Positions 9,274-21,200 of a DNA stretch of 64,000 nt are shown piece by piece. The stretch is from Phytophthora quininea (taxonomy: Eukaryota; Oomycota; Peronosporomycetes; Peronosporales; Peronosporaceae). The position numbers were made by a program, and so were the translations under genes. Where the stretch lies: assembly GCA_011947345.1 (NCBI GenBank), contig JAAVTG010000986.1:1-64000 (forward strand), given 5' to 3'. Below the pieces are notes generated by a model that was not told where the DNA came from, made no database searches, and saw only the letters and a list, made by a program, of their open reading frames with translations. Within the stretch, counting starts at the first letter, position 1. Each line of letters starts with the position of its first letter.

Positions 9274-12200
9274 TTCCGACTGTGTCCTTCAAAGGACGGA
9301 GGTGGCGATATAGTCACTCTAGAAGAAGCAGGAACCCACACCGATGATGTGTCCACTACCAAGAAGGCTGGCATTAACGTTCGGCACAAACGGGAATCCG
9401 ACGGATTACTGGCGGCAGGAGCTGGAGGCCAAAAGTGCCGGAAGATGCTGTTAAAGAGTGTGTGTGCTAAGGCAAATTTCTCAATTCCGACAGAAAAGCA
9501 GCTCAACAACAGAAAAGCGTACCCGAAGAAAAAAGCAGCAGGTAAGCGTCGTGTCAACAATTTTGCTGCTCTATATACTAATTGTTAACTCTATTACAAC
9601 TGTACAGGCTGATGGGAGATCGACAATCACTCCAAACCTCTGAAATGGGCGGCATCAAAGACCTGCCAGTCCACAGACTCATTTCTCGGCCCCGGTTAGT
9701 GTTTGACAGCGATAACGACGTTTCGGGATTGGCGGCGCAGCCGAGCGAAGTTCAGGATGAGTTCCTCGTCTTAAAAGCGTTCAACTACGAAACAAAAGAG
9801 GCAAGCGGAACGAAGGTTTGTAGCTACGGAATAATTGTAAATTCTCGTAGATGTTTCTGGAATGTTGTATATGCGACGAGAGGTCAGGCCAATGATGGTG
9901 TGATATGACTGGTGGCGGACTTCTTGATGCAGATGCTGAGTCGGCCGGAGCAGCTGAAGGTGGCGCTGCTGGACGCGAGCACAATGGCGGAACCGACGAA
10001 CGACAGCCGCAGGTTCTGCTGTGAACAGACGCTGGTGGAAGGATCCCGCCTGAGAGAAGCGAGCAGCTGAAAGGGCATATTTCGGGATCACCAGGAGCTC
10101 GAGCCCAAGACGGCTCACTCTCGAATTCGCGACGGAGCACGCAGGACTCGGGACAGATCAAGCCAAGACCAGTGCAGGAGGCGGACACGCGCAGAAGCGC
10201 CCAAGCTGACGACAGGTGCAGTGGACGACGGACGTAACGGTGGCTGGACGACGGACAGCAACTGAAGGACGGACACGGACAGTAGGTAGCAGCAGGATAG
10301 TGTCAGGGCCGGTGACAGCAGGCACCGAGCTCACGCAGGAGGACCAGTGGACCATCACTACTGTGTTCACGTTGGAGGACCAGTGGACCATTACCGCTGT
10401 ATTCACGTTGGAGGACCAGTAGCTCAGGCTACTGAGTTCACGTTGGAGGGCCAGTAGCTACGGCTATTGAGTCCACGTTGAGGACCAGTACCCCAGTGCT
10501 GTATCCACGTTGGACGTGTTGGAGGGCCCGAGTAGACGTACTTGGAGTTCACGAAGTACAGGACCGGCGGGCGAGGCTAGCCGAGTTCACGGAGATCGAC
10601 GACGCTTGCAACAGGAGCGTCGGCTAAAGAGGAGGAGGTAATATAAATTGGTGTTGAGCACCGGCGCAGGGCAGCGACTTGCACCCTGTCGGCCAGTAGT
10701 GTCCGGTTGTAGTAAAGTTTACACAGCGAACCTCGTGGCATCGACGCACGAAAGCACTTGGGCTACGATTACCCAGGAGCAGGGGTTCCAGAAGCTCACT
10801 ACAATGGTGTGCTGGGTGTCACCGACGGAACGTACAAACTCACGGTAGATGATGTTTCTGTCTCCCTAACGCATAATTTTACTAACGCAGCCTCATTTCT
10901 GTTGGGAGGGTGAACGTTGATCGATTTCGGCACTTATACGGCGCATTTTGTGCGGAACACGTACTCGAAAAGCTTCGTTCCGTGGGTGTATATGTTCACT
11001 CACACGGAAAACGAAGTGGTATACAAGGAGATGTTTCAGACGACTAAAGAGTACGCAGCCGAGTTTTCGGGATAAATTTGAAGCTTGCGTTTGGCAGTCT
11101 CGACCACACTTCGTACATAGCGAACGCTTTGGGTAAAGCGGTGTGGCCAGAAATTTTGCTGCTAAATTGCTACCCATACTTCACGAGAAAAGCTCGCTCT
11201 AAGAAGGCACTGCTTCAGGTAATCACTAAAATGCCTTGTATGGATAATAATGCTGACACTTTCCTCTCCTGAAGCACGACACGTTTTACGAAACAAATGT
11301 GCGGCCCAACATAAAGTATCTGCATGAGGCGAGATCCAAAGAGCGATTTTCAGCTCTAAGCGAGTTGTTTCTGGAATACTGGCGCTCTCGGGGTGAGGAC
11401 ACTTACGCAACCTGGATGCAGACATACTATTTGTCTGGTTGTTGGGCAAATTGGTATGGTACGTGCGCTATACCTGGTAGCACTCCGTCAGAGAATGCTC
11501 TCGAGTCACACCATCGAGTCATCAAACGCTCTTGTGTGTCGGGATTGCGAGCAAGTACCGCGACAGTACTTAATGACTCGCTACCAAACATCCTACTACA
11601 TCAGTCATCAGTCCCAACACAAGCCAAGCTGGCACATTGGTGCGAAGGTAATATTTTTCTTTCATTTACAGTGATCTCAATGTTAACTATCTCACTATAA
11701 CACTCTACTGTAGGTCCACTACTAGCGGAGATCGTTCATAGAGCCAGGCGACTGTTAAACTCGACCAAAACCTACTACAACCTCCGCGTCGCGTGGCAAA
11801 AAGTGCTGAAAGCAATTGTTTTCAACGCCAATAAGATCATCGTGGGTGCACGAAATATTCACGGAAACCAAGTCACACGTGAGAGAGCTCACAGGTATGT
11901 TCGTCACGTTTACAGCTAATCAAAATCTTTCTGACATATCGTATTCCGCACTAGATTTCTAGACTCGATCCGAGGCGAGCTAGGAGCATCCCCAAAACCA
12001 ACAGTCAATGATGTAGAGCTGCTGTTGCTGTCGCTTCACAAAGTGGACATTTTGCACCGACAGCCACTGAACTTGTCGGTGCAGTCGCAATTTCCTCTAC
12101 AAGATGTACGTGCAGCTGCGATGCAGCTACATTATCTTTGAGGTGACTAATGCTATGTCTAATTATGTGCTTGTTAGATAAATGGAATCCGCCAGAAGTA

Positions 12201-12663
12201 CAAATGCGATTGTTCGGGGTTCTGGAAGACTGGGTGGCAATGTGCACATGTCCTCGCCACGATGGTTCTGCAAAAAGACGTTGAAATTCGCGGCCTCATA
12301 GCTCGGCTTCCTGTAAGGAAAGTTTCGGGAGGACAGCGAAAGAACCGAGGCGGAGCCTTGTCCGAAGACAGAAGCAATCAGCTTTTTTCGGTGGACAACT
12401 TGGTGGCTCTGTTCTTGCGGTTTCCCGCACGACCTCAGCACTGGAATGTGCTAAAGAAGATAGAAGGGGTTGGTGGTGTAGACGAAACAAGAGCGGGAAT
12501 GATGGTTTCTTGGGCAGAGCGGAATGATGTGTTTGTTTGGTCGGTGAAGCTTTCGGATGGTCAAGAATTTGCGCTGGAGTGCGAGGATTTGGCAGAAGCT
12601 GTCGATATAGCGTACGTCCTGGGTCTGGATGTGACGGCTAGCATCAACATTTATTTGTTTTAA
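9253..12663 (+). pseudogene. MULE-type transposase with SWIM zinc finger, multi-intron, split by solo LTR
   Basis: A Mutator-like transposase in several exons. The first exon (to 9541) ends with IPTEKQLNNRKAYPKKK. The second (9608-9900) carries VYATRGQANDGV, which continues after the solo LTR as LGVTDGTYKLT (10810 on). Later exons give FVPWVYMFTHTENEVVYKEM, LAFGSLDHTSYIANALGKA, PSENALESHHRVIKR, and a SWIM zinc finger (CDC-x8-QCAH) near 12205-12250, ending at 12663. Likely introns, all GT-AG: 9542-9607, 10845-10890 (with branch site TACTAAC), 11219-11274, 11648-11713, 11895-11954 and possibly 12143-12177. Damage besides the LTR: frame breaks after the first intron and around 10891-10925. MULE DDE cores use Asp residues like the one in GVTDGTYK; the full triad was not assigned. 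Confidence 0.75.
9901..10803 (+). mobile_element. Solo LTR (903 bp) inside the MULE gene
   Basis: Starts TGATATGAC and ends CTCACTACA, with the 6-bp duplication ATGGTG on both sides (9895-9900 and 10804-10809). Removing it with one ATGGTG joins the MULE reading frame exactly. Its body has imperfect repeats of GGAGGACCAGT and CACGTTGGAGG (about 10335-10510). Ends and layout resemble the LTR at 30200-31157, so it looks like an older relative. No internal retrotransposon region remains. Confidence 0.85.
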
Positions 12664-12865
12664 GAGAAGGAGATGTGCTGCATAGGGAGTCTTCATGTCT
12701 TAGCAGAAAAAGAAAATAAAAATGGCCTCCACAAATCGCTTGTCAATTTACTCATTACTCAGCACCCGAGGCATGTGATGGCTTTACACATAGGCTCTGC
12801 CCTTTTACTCAAAACTCGGCCTGAAATGGCCGTACTCAGAAGTCAGAACTATTTTCTCAAAAGTA
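12664..12865. other. Short intergenic stretch
   Basis: No gene or repeat recognised between the MULE stop and the TIR-element relic. Confidence 0.4.
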
Positions 12866-13014
12866 AGGCCGTTCCCTCAGTTGCAGATCTGGATCGCTCG
12901 CGCTTGGGTCCATTGCTTCCGCGATGTATCCATATCTGATCCGGGGATCTGAGTCTGGATCCAGTATGCTGGGCTCCCGTATCGACCGCATTTCCGGAAA
13001 ACCGCTTCACCACA
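12866..13014 (+). mobile_element. Truncated right end of the GATC-rich TIR element
   Basis: 149 bp matching 6850-7000, including the terminal sequence ACCGCTTCACCACA. The left part of the element is missing. With 2352-2420, 6128-7000 and 17688-21808 this makes four loci of one family within 22 kb. Confidence 0.8.
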
Positions 13015-13129
13015 ATTATTTTTTCGGACTATTTTAGTTGAGTCTGACCAGAGAACCCATCTTGCAACGAAACATATATCTGCACAGTTTCGATTCAATC
13101 GGGCCTACGATGCCTTCAACAGCTTCTGT

Positions 13130-13280
13130 GAATGTTGATTGTCTGACGGACTTATCTCTGTCACACGGGACAATCACCTCGTGTTCCCGTATTTTAGAAC
13201 GTAGTCCCCAAGTTTTCAGCTCAAACGCACGTGTAGTTTCCTTGCTGATCGCTGATTGGATGATGACCTTATATCTGTTA
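13130..13280 (+). repeat. 129-bp repeat, diverged second locus
   Basis: About 1.2 units of the subtelomeric 129-bp repeat, recognised by CCCAAGTTTTCAGCTCAA and GCTGATCGCTGATTGGATGA. The unit stops at 13280 where a TIR element begins and resumes as the tail at about 16300, so the insertion split one ancestral copy. Confidence 0.8.
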
Positions 13281-13351
13281 CTGGGGGTCACACTGAACGG
13301 CTCCGCAATACTATGCCGGAGAACAAACGAAAAACGTGCAAATAAAGCCTT

Positions 13352-13383
13352 TGTATAGGGGCTGCTCGGGATCAGCCCCTATC
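13352..13383. other. Perfect 10-bp stem hairpin
   Basis: ATAGGGGCTG and its exact complement CAGCCCCTAT flank an 8-base loop just inside the left end of the 3.0-kb TIR element. Function unknown. Confidence 0.6.
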
Positions 13384-13554
13384 GTATCCGGAAAAGCAAA
13401 AGAACGCGATCATGGTTAGCACACGTTCCTCCACCATGCGAGCGTCAAGGAGACTCTCAAGACGTCAAGTGTGGCGGAGCTCGGTGAAAAGCTTGCGCCC
13501 AGGGGGTGTACAGTGGCGCGACCGGAATGAACTGGTCTGCGGGGGTAGCTGCTC

Positions 13555-14190
13555 CAGGAGGCCCTTGAGCAACCTGGAACCGTTGGCGTGTACCTTGTGT
13601 GCAATCCCTAAGGGTTCGAATCGCTGGACTCGACGACCAGGGAGGACACCTGCTCAGGATACAGGTAACGGGTAGGTTAGTACTGCGGTTCGGAAGTTCC
13701 CCGAACGCGCTTGCTACAGAGAGCGGGTTAGAAGCGTTAGAAGGTAGCTCGTGGTCGCACTCCAGGACCACACAGCCAAACCTTGTACAAGATAACAATT
13801 AACAATATAGAGTTCGATACCGATATGCAGCCACCACTTATTCTTTTGGACCCTCGGGTGGTGGGACCTCGTCCAGGATCGATGGGGCGTATGCGGTTCG
13901 GGACACCTGGAAGGTCTCGAACACCCCGACGTTCGCGCACCAGCTCCTCACGGAGCAACAGATACAGCACTCGGTTACAAAGCCTAGGTCAGTCGATTTA
14001 CAACGCAGTTAGTGTCAACGCCTTGGTGGTCACTGCTATCCAGCCACACAAGACGGTCAGGTCAATATAAAATGGGTGACGCCCGAATGTACCGACGGCC
14101 CAACTAGGATATGGAATGGGTCGGGGTCAATCCAGGAGCGGCACGCCCTAGAACTCCCCTTCCCAACTGGACTTGAACACGGGGAGTTCC
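13555..14190 (+). repeat. LTR-like dispersed sequence, copy 1
   Basis: Shares landmarks in the same order with 23090-23720: GGCGTGT, AATCCCTA-AGGTTCGA, an A/T-rich stretch, CACTTATTCTT with GACCCT, a GACACCTGGAAGGTCT-like block, CTGCTATCCAGCC, AAATGGGT and a closing CGCCCAACTAG. The layout resembles the 3' half of a Gypsy-type LTR; I could not set exact ends. Confidence 0.5.
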
Positions 14191-15366
14191 ACGCGAGGCT
14201 AGTTCCTAAGCCAAGGTGTCCTTAACGCCCAATGCAGCCTCCGCTTCCTCGGAGCACTTGAGCATTTGGGGGAAATCGAACTCTGTTAAAATCTCATACA
14301 AACTAGCTATGCAATACTAAGTACGAATCTTGAACGACCTTCTGACAATATCTTGACTTGAATATGGACGGTGTAAGTGACTTGGTCCGACTATGGAGTC
14401 ATCACTGGGTGCGCAATCCTGGAGCATCTCCATTGCTCAATGGGGGTCAAGTTTCCCAAACGGGGTGACCTCTCGCAACTTCAACTCCAGGCGCTCCACA
14501 TCACTCGCACTGGGGATTGATTCTTCACTTGATGTTTGTATAGGGACTTCCACAACCTCATACATTCAGAATCACGGTTCAGGGATTGGTCATCCTGGAA
14601 CGCCAATCTGCGTCCAGGATACCGAATTCAGTTCCAGAGTCCTAGCGTATCGGGAAATCCACTTTCATCGAGCGTAGCAACTTCTTGGAAACGTAGTGTG
14701 TTGTGTAACACGTGCTTTGTTGGGAGAAAGACTAGGTCTTGGGAGCCCTTAGCGTTGCACTCATCGTGCGCTTTGGGGCCAAAGCTACACAAGTCACAGA
14801 GGGGATACGTTCCCTGAATGTGATTTCCGCCCACTCTTGGACACTTGCTGACGGACGAGGCGCGGCTTCGGACCGAGCCTCCAGTGCGTTTCGGGATTTA
14901 CATACTCCCGACGCAGGCTTCCGAAACCTAGGGACCATCCTTGGTAGGACTCCCGCCACAGTCTTGTCCCAACTGGTCACACGTCTCCACAACCACTCAT
15001 CCACTAAGTTAAAATCCAACCAATCACAGCGTGGGGATTGCTACCCATAGAAAAATCCAAATCAGCATCACCACGCAAGGCACTACTAACAGCAACGCGA
15101 CCACCCGCTCCAGGACGGCCGCTAACAGCAGCAGTATTAGGATGTAATAGTAGTAGGGCGGCCGCTGCCAGGTCCGTGGCTACCGCTACGAGGAACAGCT
15201 CACGATGGATGATGAATGTACGAAGCGTTCGTGAAATGCATTCTAATATTTCCTACTAATATGTTATCTTGTGTTATGACAGAGAATTCGCAGCTTGCCT
15301 ACTCAGAAGCGGCTAGATATTCTACTGACCGTGATGCAGCTGGTAACCAAAGAAATGCCGTCGCCG
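14191..15366. other. Interior of TIR element, no gene recognised
   Basis: Several short overlapping frames on both strands without recognisable motifs. Probably further decayed repeat sequence. Confidence 0.45.
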
Positions 15367-15992
15367 CTACGTGGAGATCCCATCCAGTTCGTGCAGGCAT
15401 TTATGGTTTTGATCGGGAAGGAACTTTCTCGCGTTGGAGTCCCTCGCTCGAAGGTCAGTCACAGCATTGAGTTCAGGTCTCTCTGAGGGCAACATCTCAA
15501 ACCAAGCAGGCCGACCGGTACTTCCAATTAGTGTACCATTGTTATGGTCGGAAATCAGTGAGTAGGTAGACTTTAGCGACGCCATCTTGTCTTCAACAGC
15601 TCGCTGCGACCTTGGTCGGAAGGCGGCCTCCGTGACATCCAACCCACCTTCAGGACGTGGGGAGCCTTTGCCACAGTCCGTAAGAAGTCGTCTGCATTCT
15701 CAACGTCTTCACCAGTTAACTGGGCTTTCGTCAGCAGCACGAGGGAGATGTAGGCACTGTAGACTGCTGCAGCCGCGCGCTCTGCGGTATGCCCATCAGG
15801 CAACCTTCCTAGTGACGCTGCTTTCCAAGCTGCAACGAGAAGCAGTACCTCCTCACTGGTCCAAACCTTCGCTCTTGTACGCTTGACAGCGCTAGCTTTC
15901 TTGCCATTACCGCTACCGACATGCCCCGCGTTGCCACCGCCAACAGAATCACTAGCTCCACTTAATTCCTGACCGCTGGTGCTCTCGCACAC
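15367..15992 (-). pseudogene. Myb/SANT-like DNA-binding domain protein, one frameshift
   Basis: Two reverse frames overlap near 15573-15645. The upstream one (15992-15573) is Gly/Ser-rich, then has a trihelix/SANT-like start with KVWTSEEVLLLVAAWKAAS. The downstream one (15642-15367) continues with RSQRAVEDKMASLKSTYSLI and GRPAWFEMLPSERPEL, the usual end of the Myb/SANT-like domain. A single-base shift near 15645 would join them. Such proteins occur as host regulators and as DNA-binding partners of PIF/Harbinger transposases; its position inside a TIR element favours the second. Confidence 0.6.
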
Positions 15993-16299
15993 CCTCAGAT
16001 CTCAGATGGGCAGCGCTTGTAGACGACCCGCGACTGCCTTGCCCCGGGAACTAACACCGCCGTCCTTGGGCGCGACCCTGCACTCAATTCACTCTCCATA
16101 GAAGCCCTTCAAACTCGGAACTGCCACCAAACAACTGCCAGCAACGAACCGCCACCAACCACAACAAAATCTCCAAAGCTGATATTTTGTTGGTTAAAAA
16201 TATCGGAATAGGCGCAGTGTCAACGCTGATCCGGTATACAAAGAGAAAAGCTCTGGTATACCCTATCCTGGGGCCGTTCAGTGTGATCCCCCCTTGGGG

Positions 16300-16612
16300 T
16301 TATCACCTTCATATTCTTTTGAGAAATCTGGGTACACTTAGTTTCATTATGTGAATAGTATTGCCGGCAGTATGATATGGTACCTAAAATAATGTGCACT
16401 AATTTGGGCGTAAAAAGGGAGCCGATAACGCGACGACGTTTTTACTGCGATACATGGTCGGAGTTAATGCAAATTGTGAAGTGATGTATTGTTTGTTAGT
16501 CTCTCGAGGAGAAAATCTAGTGAGGCGTCTCCAGTGATCTTGCTATGAAAGTTGCACCATTGAGTCTCAAGCTGGACGCCCCGACATACAAATGTAGCGC
16601 CGACCACATATA
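16300..16612 (+). repeat. Dispersed subtelomeric element, tail region (copy 2)
   Basis: Matches 2143-2340 in order, but with about 100 extra bases before the final TGTAGCGCCGACCA. It is the continuation of the 129-bp repeat interrupted at 13280. Confidence 0.75.
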
Positions 16613-16744
16613 TTTCCATTTCACTACACCACAAACGATCAGGTTAAGGCAAATATACTGTATTAGCGAAGGTACTCGGAGTGAAGCTGCAGCTCTTAGA
16701 GCTAGTCCCCTTGCTTGAAGGGCGTCGCTCTGAGTACCTACGCT

Positions 16745-17687
16745 GTAGTGTGGTCGATTGCCTTCAACCGCTAATGATACCTGTTGCGATTGATGCCTTG
16801 AATGCATCCGAAGCCCAGCGACCATGAAACTGGATAGTTAAATCGTCCACACGTGTTCTATACATGAGCGCGGCTCCACCTGTTCAGAGTGAGTGCGTGC
16901 CGAAATCTGCTAGGTTTGCGCCCAGCGATGATGCTACTGACTTAATTGTCGCCGAGACCGCTCTCGTGGTTACATGACATGGCTTGCCGTCGGTGCTGAT
17001 AAATATTGCTGCAGGAATATCAAGTGGTAGCTTACCGTGAGCTCTCATTAACAGCAAAGCCCCTCCCCAAGCACCGGGCACACATAGCGGTGCTACTACC
17101 GACCGAGTGCTTTAAGCACCGTGGTGTCTTGCAGGTCTGTCTTGGAGCCTCACAGTAATGTGAACCGATGTTGCAAGTCGTGGGTCCCGCGTTGCAGAGC
17201 CTTTTGCATCTAAGATGGCTATGTTCTTGATCTTCAATGCAACCTATTTAAACGTCGTGCCGTTGATAGCTGTGATCCCGAAGCGTCTTAGCAGGAAGAA
17301 GAAATCAGACACAGGACCCCCAAAAAAAAAAAAAAAAAAGTGCTTGGTCCGGTGGGTTGGTGCAGTCGAGAGTTGTAAAGCAACCTTCCATTAGCTTCAT
17401 CGATATTGGCTCCTTCTACTTTGGCTTTCTATCGATGTAGCTGATACCCTTGAGGAGCAGAGCACCTGGGGGATGGTCTTGTGGAAATGGTAGGCCCGAC
17501 ACCCAGAAGAATAGTCGTATGTCGAGTAGCGTGGTGGCAATGGTGGTGCTGCGGACTTGCCGACCTGAACCGAAACCGTTGAGTGGGCCTTGTGCTGCAA
17601 AGGCGGAGGTGTAATTGACACGCTGCTCGTAGGTCAGCCCCAGATCTATCGTTGCCAAACCGCAAGTGATCGCTCGTAGGTGGTAAA
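16745..17687 (-). pseudogene. Tyrosine recombinase, decayed (DIRS/Ngaro- or Crypton-like)
   Basis: The reverse strand gives a C-terminal catalytic region with DFGTHSL-stop-TGGAALM followed by IQFHGRWASDAFKA. This matches the family pattern HxLRxGG...HGRW; the catalytic Arg codon appears to have become TGA (about 16880). The final Tyr is not visible. Further upstream in the gene (17416-17670) a frame with VRSTTIATTLLDIRLFFW fits the N-terminal half. A run of about 18 A lies between (near 17322). The gene is cut off exactly at the TIR element starting at 17688. Confidence 0.6.
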
Positions 17688-18276
17688 TGTAGTGAAGCGG
17701 TTTTCCGGAAATGCGGTCGATATGGGTACATCGCGGAAGCAATGGATCCAAGCGTAAGAACACCGGATCTGCAACGCAGTATGCGGGATCCGGACTCAGA
17801 TCCCCGGATCAGACATTGATACATCGCGGAAACACTGGATCCAGACGTGGGCAGCCCGGATCTGCGACCAAGGCCGTTCCAGGCGTAGATCTGGCACACC
17901 AGAGGACTGATCAAGCGACAACATCCAGCGGCAGGTATAGAAATAGTGCAGATGATAGGTTTTGGGATGGGATCTCCAATGGATCCACTCATAATTTGCT
18001 TAATACAGAGCCGAATTTGCCTTGTACACCACAAGTGCCCTTCCTAGCGCCTAAGACCACGGGATCTGCATTGGCCCAGTCAAGCTACGTCGGGATCACC
18101 GCGGATCAAGCCAGATCCACTCGCAGCCTGGATCCACTAGTACCAAGTGCAGATCCGAAGTCTACTGGAGTTATTACTTGGCCAGGACGACCGATCGACC
18201 CTCAACCCCCAAGATCACGCTATTGGAAGCGTCAAGTAAGGGAAAGGAAGACCACCCCCCTCAAGGCTGAGTACCG

Positions 18277-21200
18277 GGTAGTTTCATCAAGTCATTTGTA
18301 CAAATCACCAAGAGATCCGCACAAATCACCCACCAACGATCGGTGTAGTTTCACCAAGGGTCTGCACTCGTCGCCAATCTGTACGTTGCCTTCAACTCCA
18401 AGATTGCCTCCAACTTAGCCTTAACTGGTTTCCCTTTCCGGTGAAAGATGGCTTCACTTGCCGTCTCTGCCGTGTCCCCTTCGCTCTACTGTCCATTTCA
18501 GATCGCCGTTTCAGATTTTGCTGTCTCCTGCAAAAGTGGAGACACCGATGGAGAGACAGAAACGCGACCAAGGCGAGGAGGACACACAGATTGCTGCTAG
18601 TGTCGGTGATGAAGACGACTACACATGGACGCAAATATGGCGAACTGGTGCAGGAGAAGCAGAGCGAGATGGATACCTGTCGTCGTTGCCGCGCTTCACG
18701 CGCAGGAGGATCTATCACGTTCCCTGTATTCTGGACCACCTTGCTGTTCAATAGTTTGACCTGGCGTTAACTAGACACGACATGTAGTCCTTGCTCACGG
18801 AGTGCCGTCCACAGCGCTGCATGGATGCCGCTGGCGGGGCGAACCCGTGCTGGTGCCGTTACAAAGTGAATTCATGCGAATCCAGCGAACTTGCTGTTGT
18901 CTTCAAGCAAGGGGATCACGTGATGCAAGATCCAAACGTGTTGACCCCACTGCGACCTGAACTCACGGAGGAGATGAAGACATTTATCCTGCGCCAGCTT
19001 ACAGATGTCCCAACAACGATCCCCTTCAGACTTTACAGTGTCATTGTCGCCAAGGTGGAACGTGGCGAGATGCGTGGGGTGTCAACCATACCGGCGCCAA
19101 GTGGATAACTTTGTTTGCGTTTGGAGAAGGAGCAACCCTGCTGATGGAATGGCGCGAGTGATTGAGATGTGCGACCAGTTCTTGTATGATGAAGTGGGAA
19201 TGGATGCTAAAGATCCAACAGCTACCGTGATCCTGTGCGATTCTGTCTTCAAAGACGGCAGGCGCGTTGCCTCAGTCGGAGACGGTAGCGAAGCGCTCCC
19301 TTTCGTGTCGGTATCACATGCTACAAGCTTCTGGAAGACTATGTCAGCATCCAACGGTCTCCTGATGCGACGACAATGCTTCACGTCGACACTACGTTCA
19401 AAATTGTGAAGCAGTGTTATCCCGCGATGGTTATCGGGTTCTCTGACAAGGGTGGGCACTTCTTTCCTTTGGCGTAATTTAGTATCTCACGTCGGCGCGA
19501 AGAGGACATTTCCTGGTATCTGTAGCATGTGAAAAGGGTCTGCTTCGAGCAGTTCGAGTTGGACTTTGCACCTGAGTTCGTCATGACAGACGCTGATAAA
19601 GTCCAACGAAATGCTGTCTGTGCCGAGATACCCACGTCAAAAATAATCATGTGCTGGTTTCACGTTACTCGAAACGTTTTCAAGAAAGCTAAGGCTAAGG
19701 GAGTTAAGTCGGCGCAAACCAAGGACTTCTTTGCGGATCTGTATGACTTACACTACGCCGACGAGCACGAGTACGAAGTGAACAAGCAAGCCGTGCTGAC
19801 AAAATGGGAGGAGCTACCTCGCAATTCGGCAGCGCACGCGTTGGGCCGCCACATCAAGGCGATGTGGGTCAACAGCAAGGAGTTTGGGAACTGGCAGGTT
19901 TACCACACGCCGTCGGGATGCGCTTCGACAAATAACCCGCTTGAGCAATACCACAGGACGCTCAAGATCGATTGCGCCAACCCTCGGGCGACTCCGTTTG
20001 AGATGATGGAGTCTATGGATCGCGCTCGTCTTGCTTTTCTCGGTGAAGGTCACGTTTTCGTCAACGTACCGGAGGTTTCTGCGCGATTGCACAAGCTGTA
20101 CAAGACGCTGGCGGATCGACAGTGCATTACTGCAACGCAACTTCCAATGAACCGTTCGCAGAACGCTATGCGGTTTACTGTTAAACAGCAACCCCTTCCG
20201 GTGAATGCTGAAAACCTGAAGGAGTACGACAAATCAATTGGGTCGGTAAATGCTCTGCGCATGCAAGTGCAGAATATGCCTTCCGACGGCTGGGTTGTGA
20301 TTCCGGAACGGCTGCAGTGCGAGTGTTTGTAGTGCTGGAAGCATGGAATATGCCCCACATCATCGATGCTTGCTTTGCGGTTGGTATACCGTGTCCTGGC
20401 CTGACACCATCACCAAGGTGCTTCGTAACGTACGCTCGACGTTCACGTCCTCGTGCACGACAAGAAAGTGTCGCTCGTCGTCTGCGGCTTGACGCGGCTT
20501 CGACAAATGGAACTGTAGAGCATTCAAACAGCTCGGTGGGTGATGAAGAGGAGTTGGAGGGCGGTCAGTCCTCCGTTGTGTCGGAATCCGTTGCAACACC
20601 CAATCCACAAGAGCCACACATATCTTTAGGTGCTGTCGAAGAAGGCCTCTTTGGCGCGGAATCCTCAAACTATAACAATGGTGGCAGTGTCGCTACAAGC
20701 TGTCTTCGCATTAGCAAGGAGAACGACGGCCGTTCAAGTGATTTGGTTAGCAACGTTGTTTCCTTTGGACACCCGCTGGATCATCCAGATGTAGTCCGCT
20801 CCCATGGCAATTCTACCACAGACAGCGACAATGAAGCTGGGCCTGATCACCAGTCCGCGCCAAGTCGTGTTGTCAGTCAAGAAACTCGCTCTGGTGATGA
20901 CAGATCCGTGCCAGGTTCTGAGGACGGCAGCCGTCAGCCGTCAGGGAGAGCTGGTACTAACGAGATGGTGGCTCGGTCGAGTGCTCAAAGAGTGATCCCA
21001 GGACCACGCAGATCGACGCGCCGTCGTCGCCCAACTGCTCGCGCAGTGGAATATCGTCAGCAAACCCAGAAGCGCATTCGCCCGTAGTTAGCCTAAGTCG
21101 GTAGAATCCCTCAGTCAAGTTCCGATGATACCGGCGTCTACGGAAGATGCAGAAATCTCTGCAGTGTTGACAGTGGAGTACAGGTTCACATTGCAGGCGG

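Larger units (their letters stand above)
13281..16293. mobile_element. 3.0-kb TIR element carrying a Myb/SANT-like gene (PIF/Harbinger-like?)
   Basis: Bounded by inverted GGGGGTCACACTGAACGGC (left) and GCCGTTCAGTGTGATCCCCC (right). Outside these ends, the 129-bp repeat on the left and its tail on the right are the two halves of one dispersed unit, which fixes the boundaries independently. Inside are LTR-like sequence (13555-14190) and a reverse-strand Myb/SANT-like gene (15367-15992). A G-rich terminus plus a Myb-like partner gene suggests PIF/Harbinger, but no Harbinger transposase was found and the target duplication is unclear (TTA occurs just outside both ends). Confidence 0.6.

Noticed and set aside
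13600..13640. Possible tRNA gene from GGTTCGAATC
   Set aside because: The B-box-like motif lies in an LTR-like repeat, no acceptor stem or A box could be folded, and the other copy (23165) has changed bases.
17322..17339. Poly-A run as a retroposed gene end
   Set aside because: No matching gene body or target duplication was found next to it; it lies within the recombinase relic.
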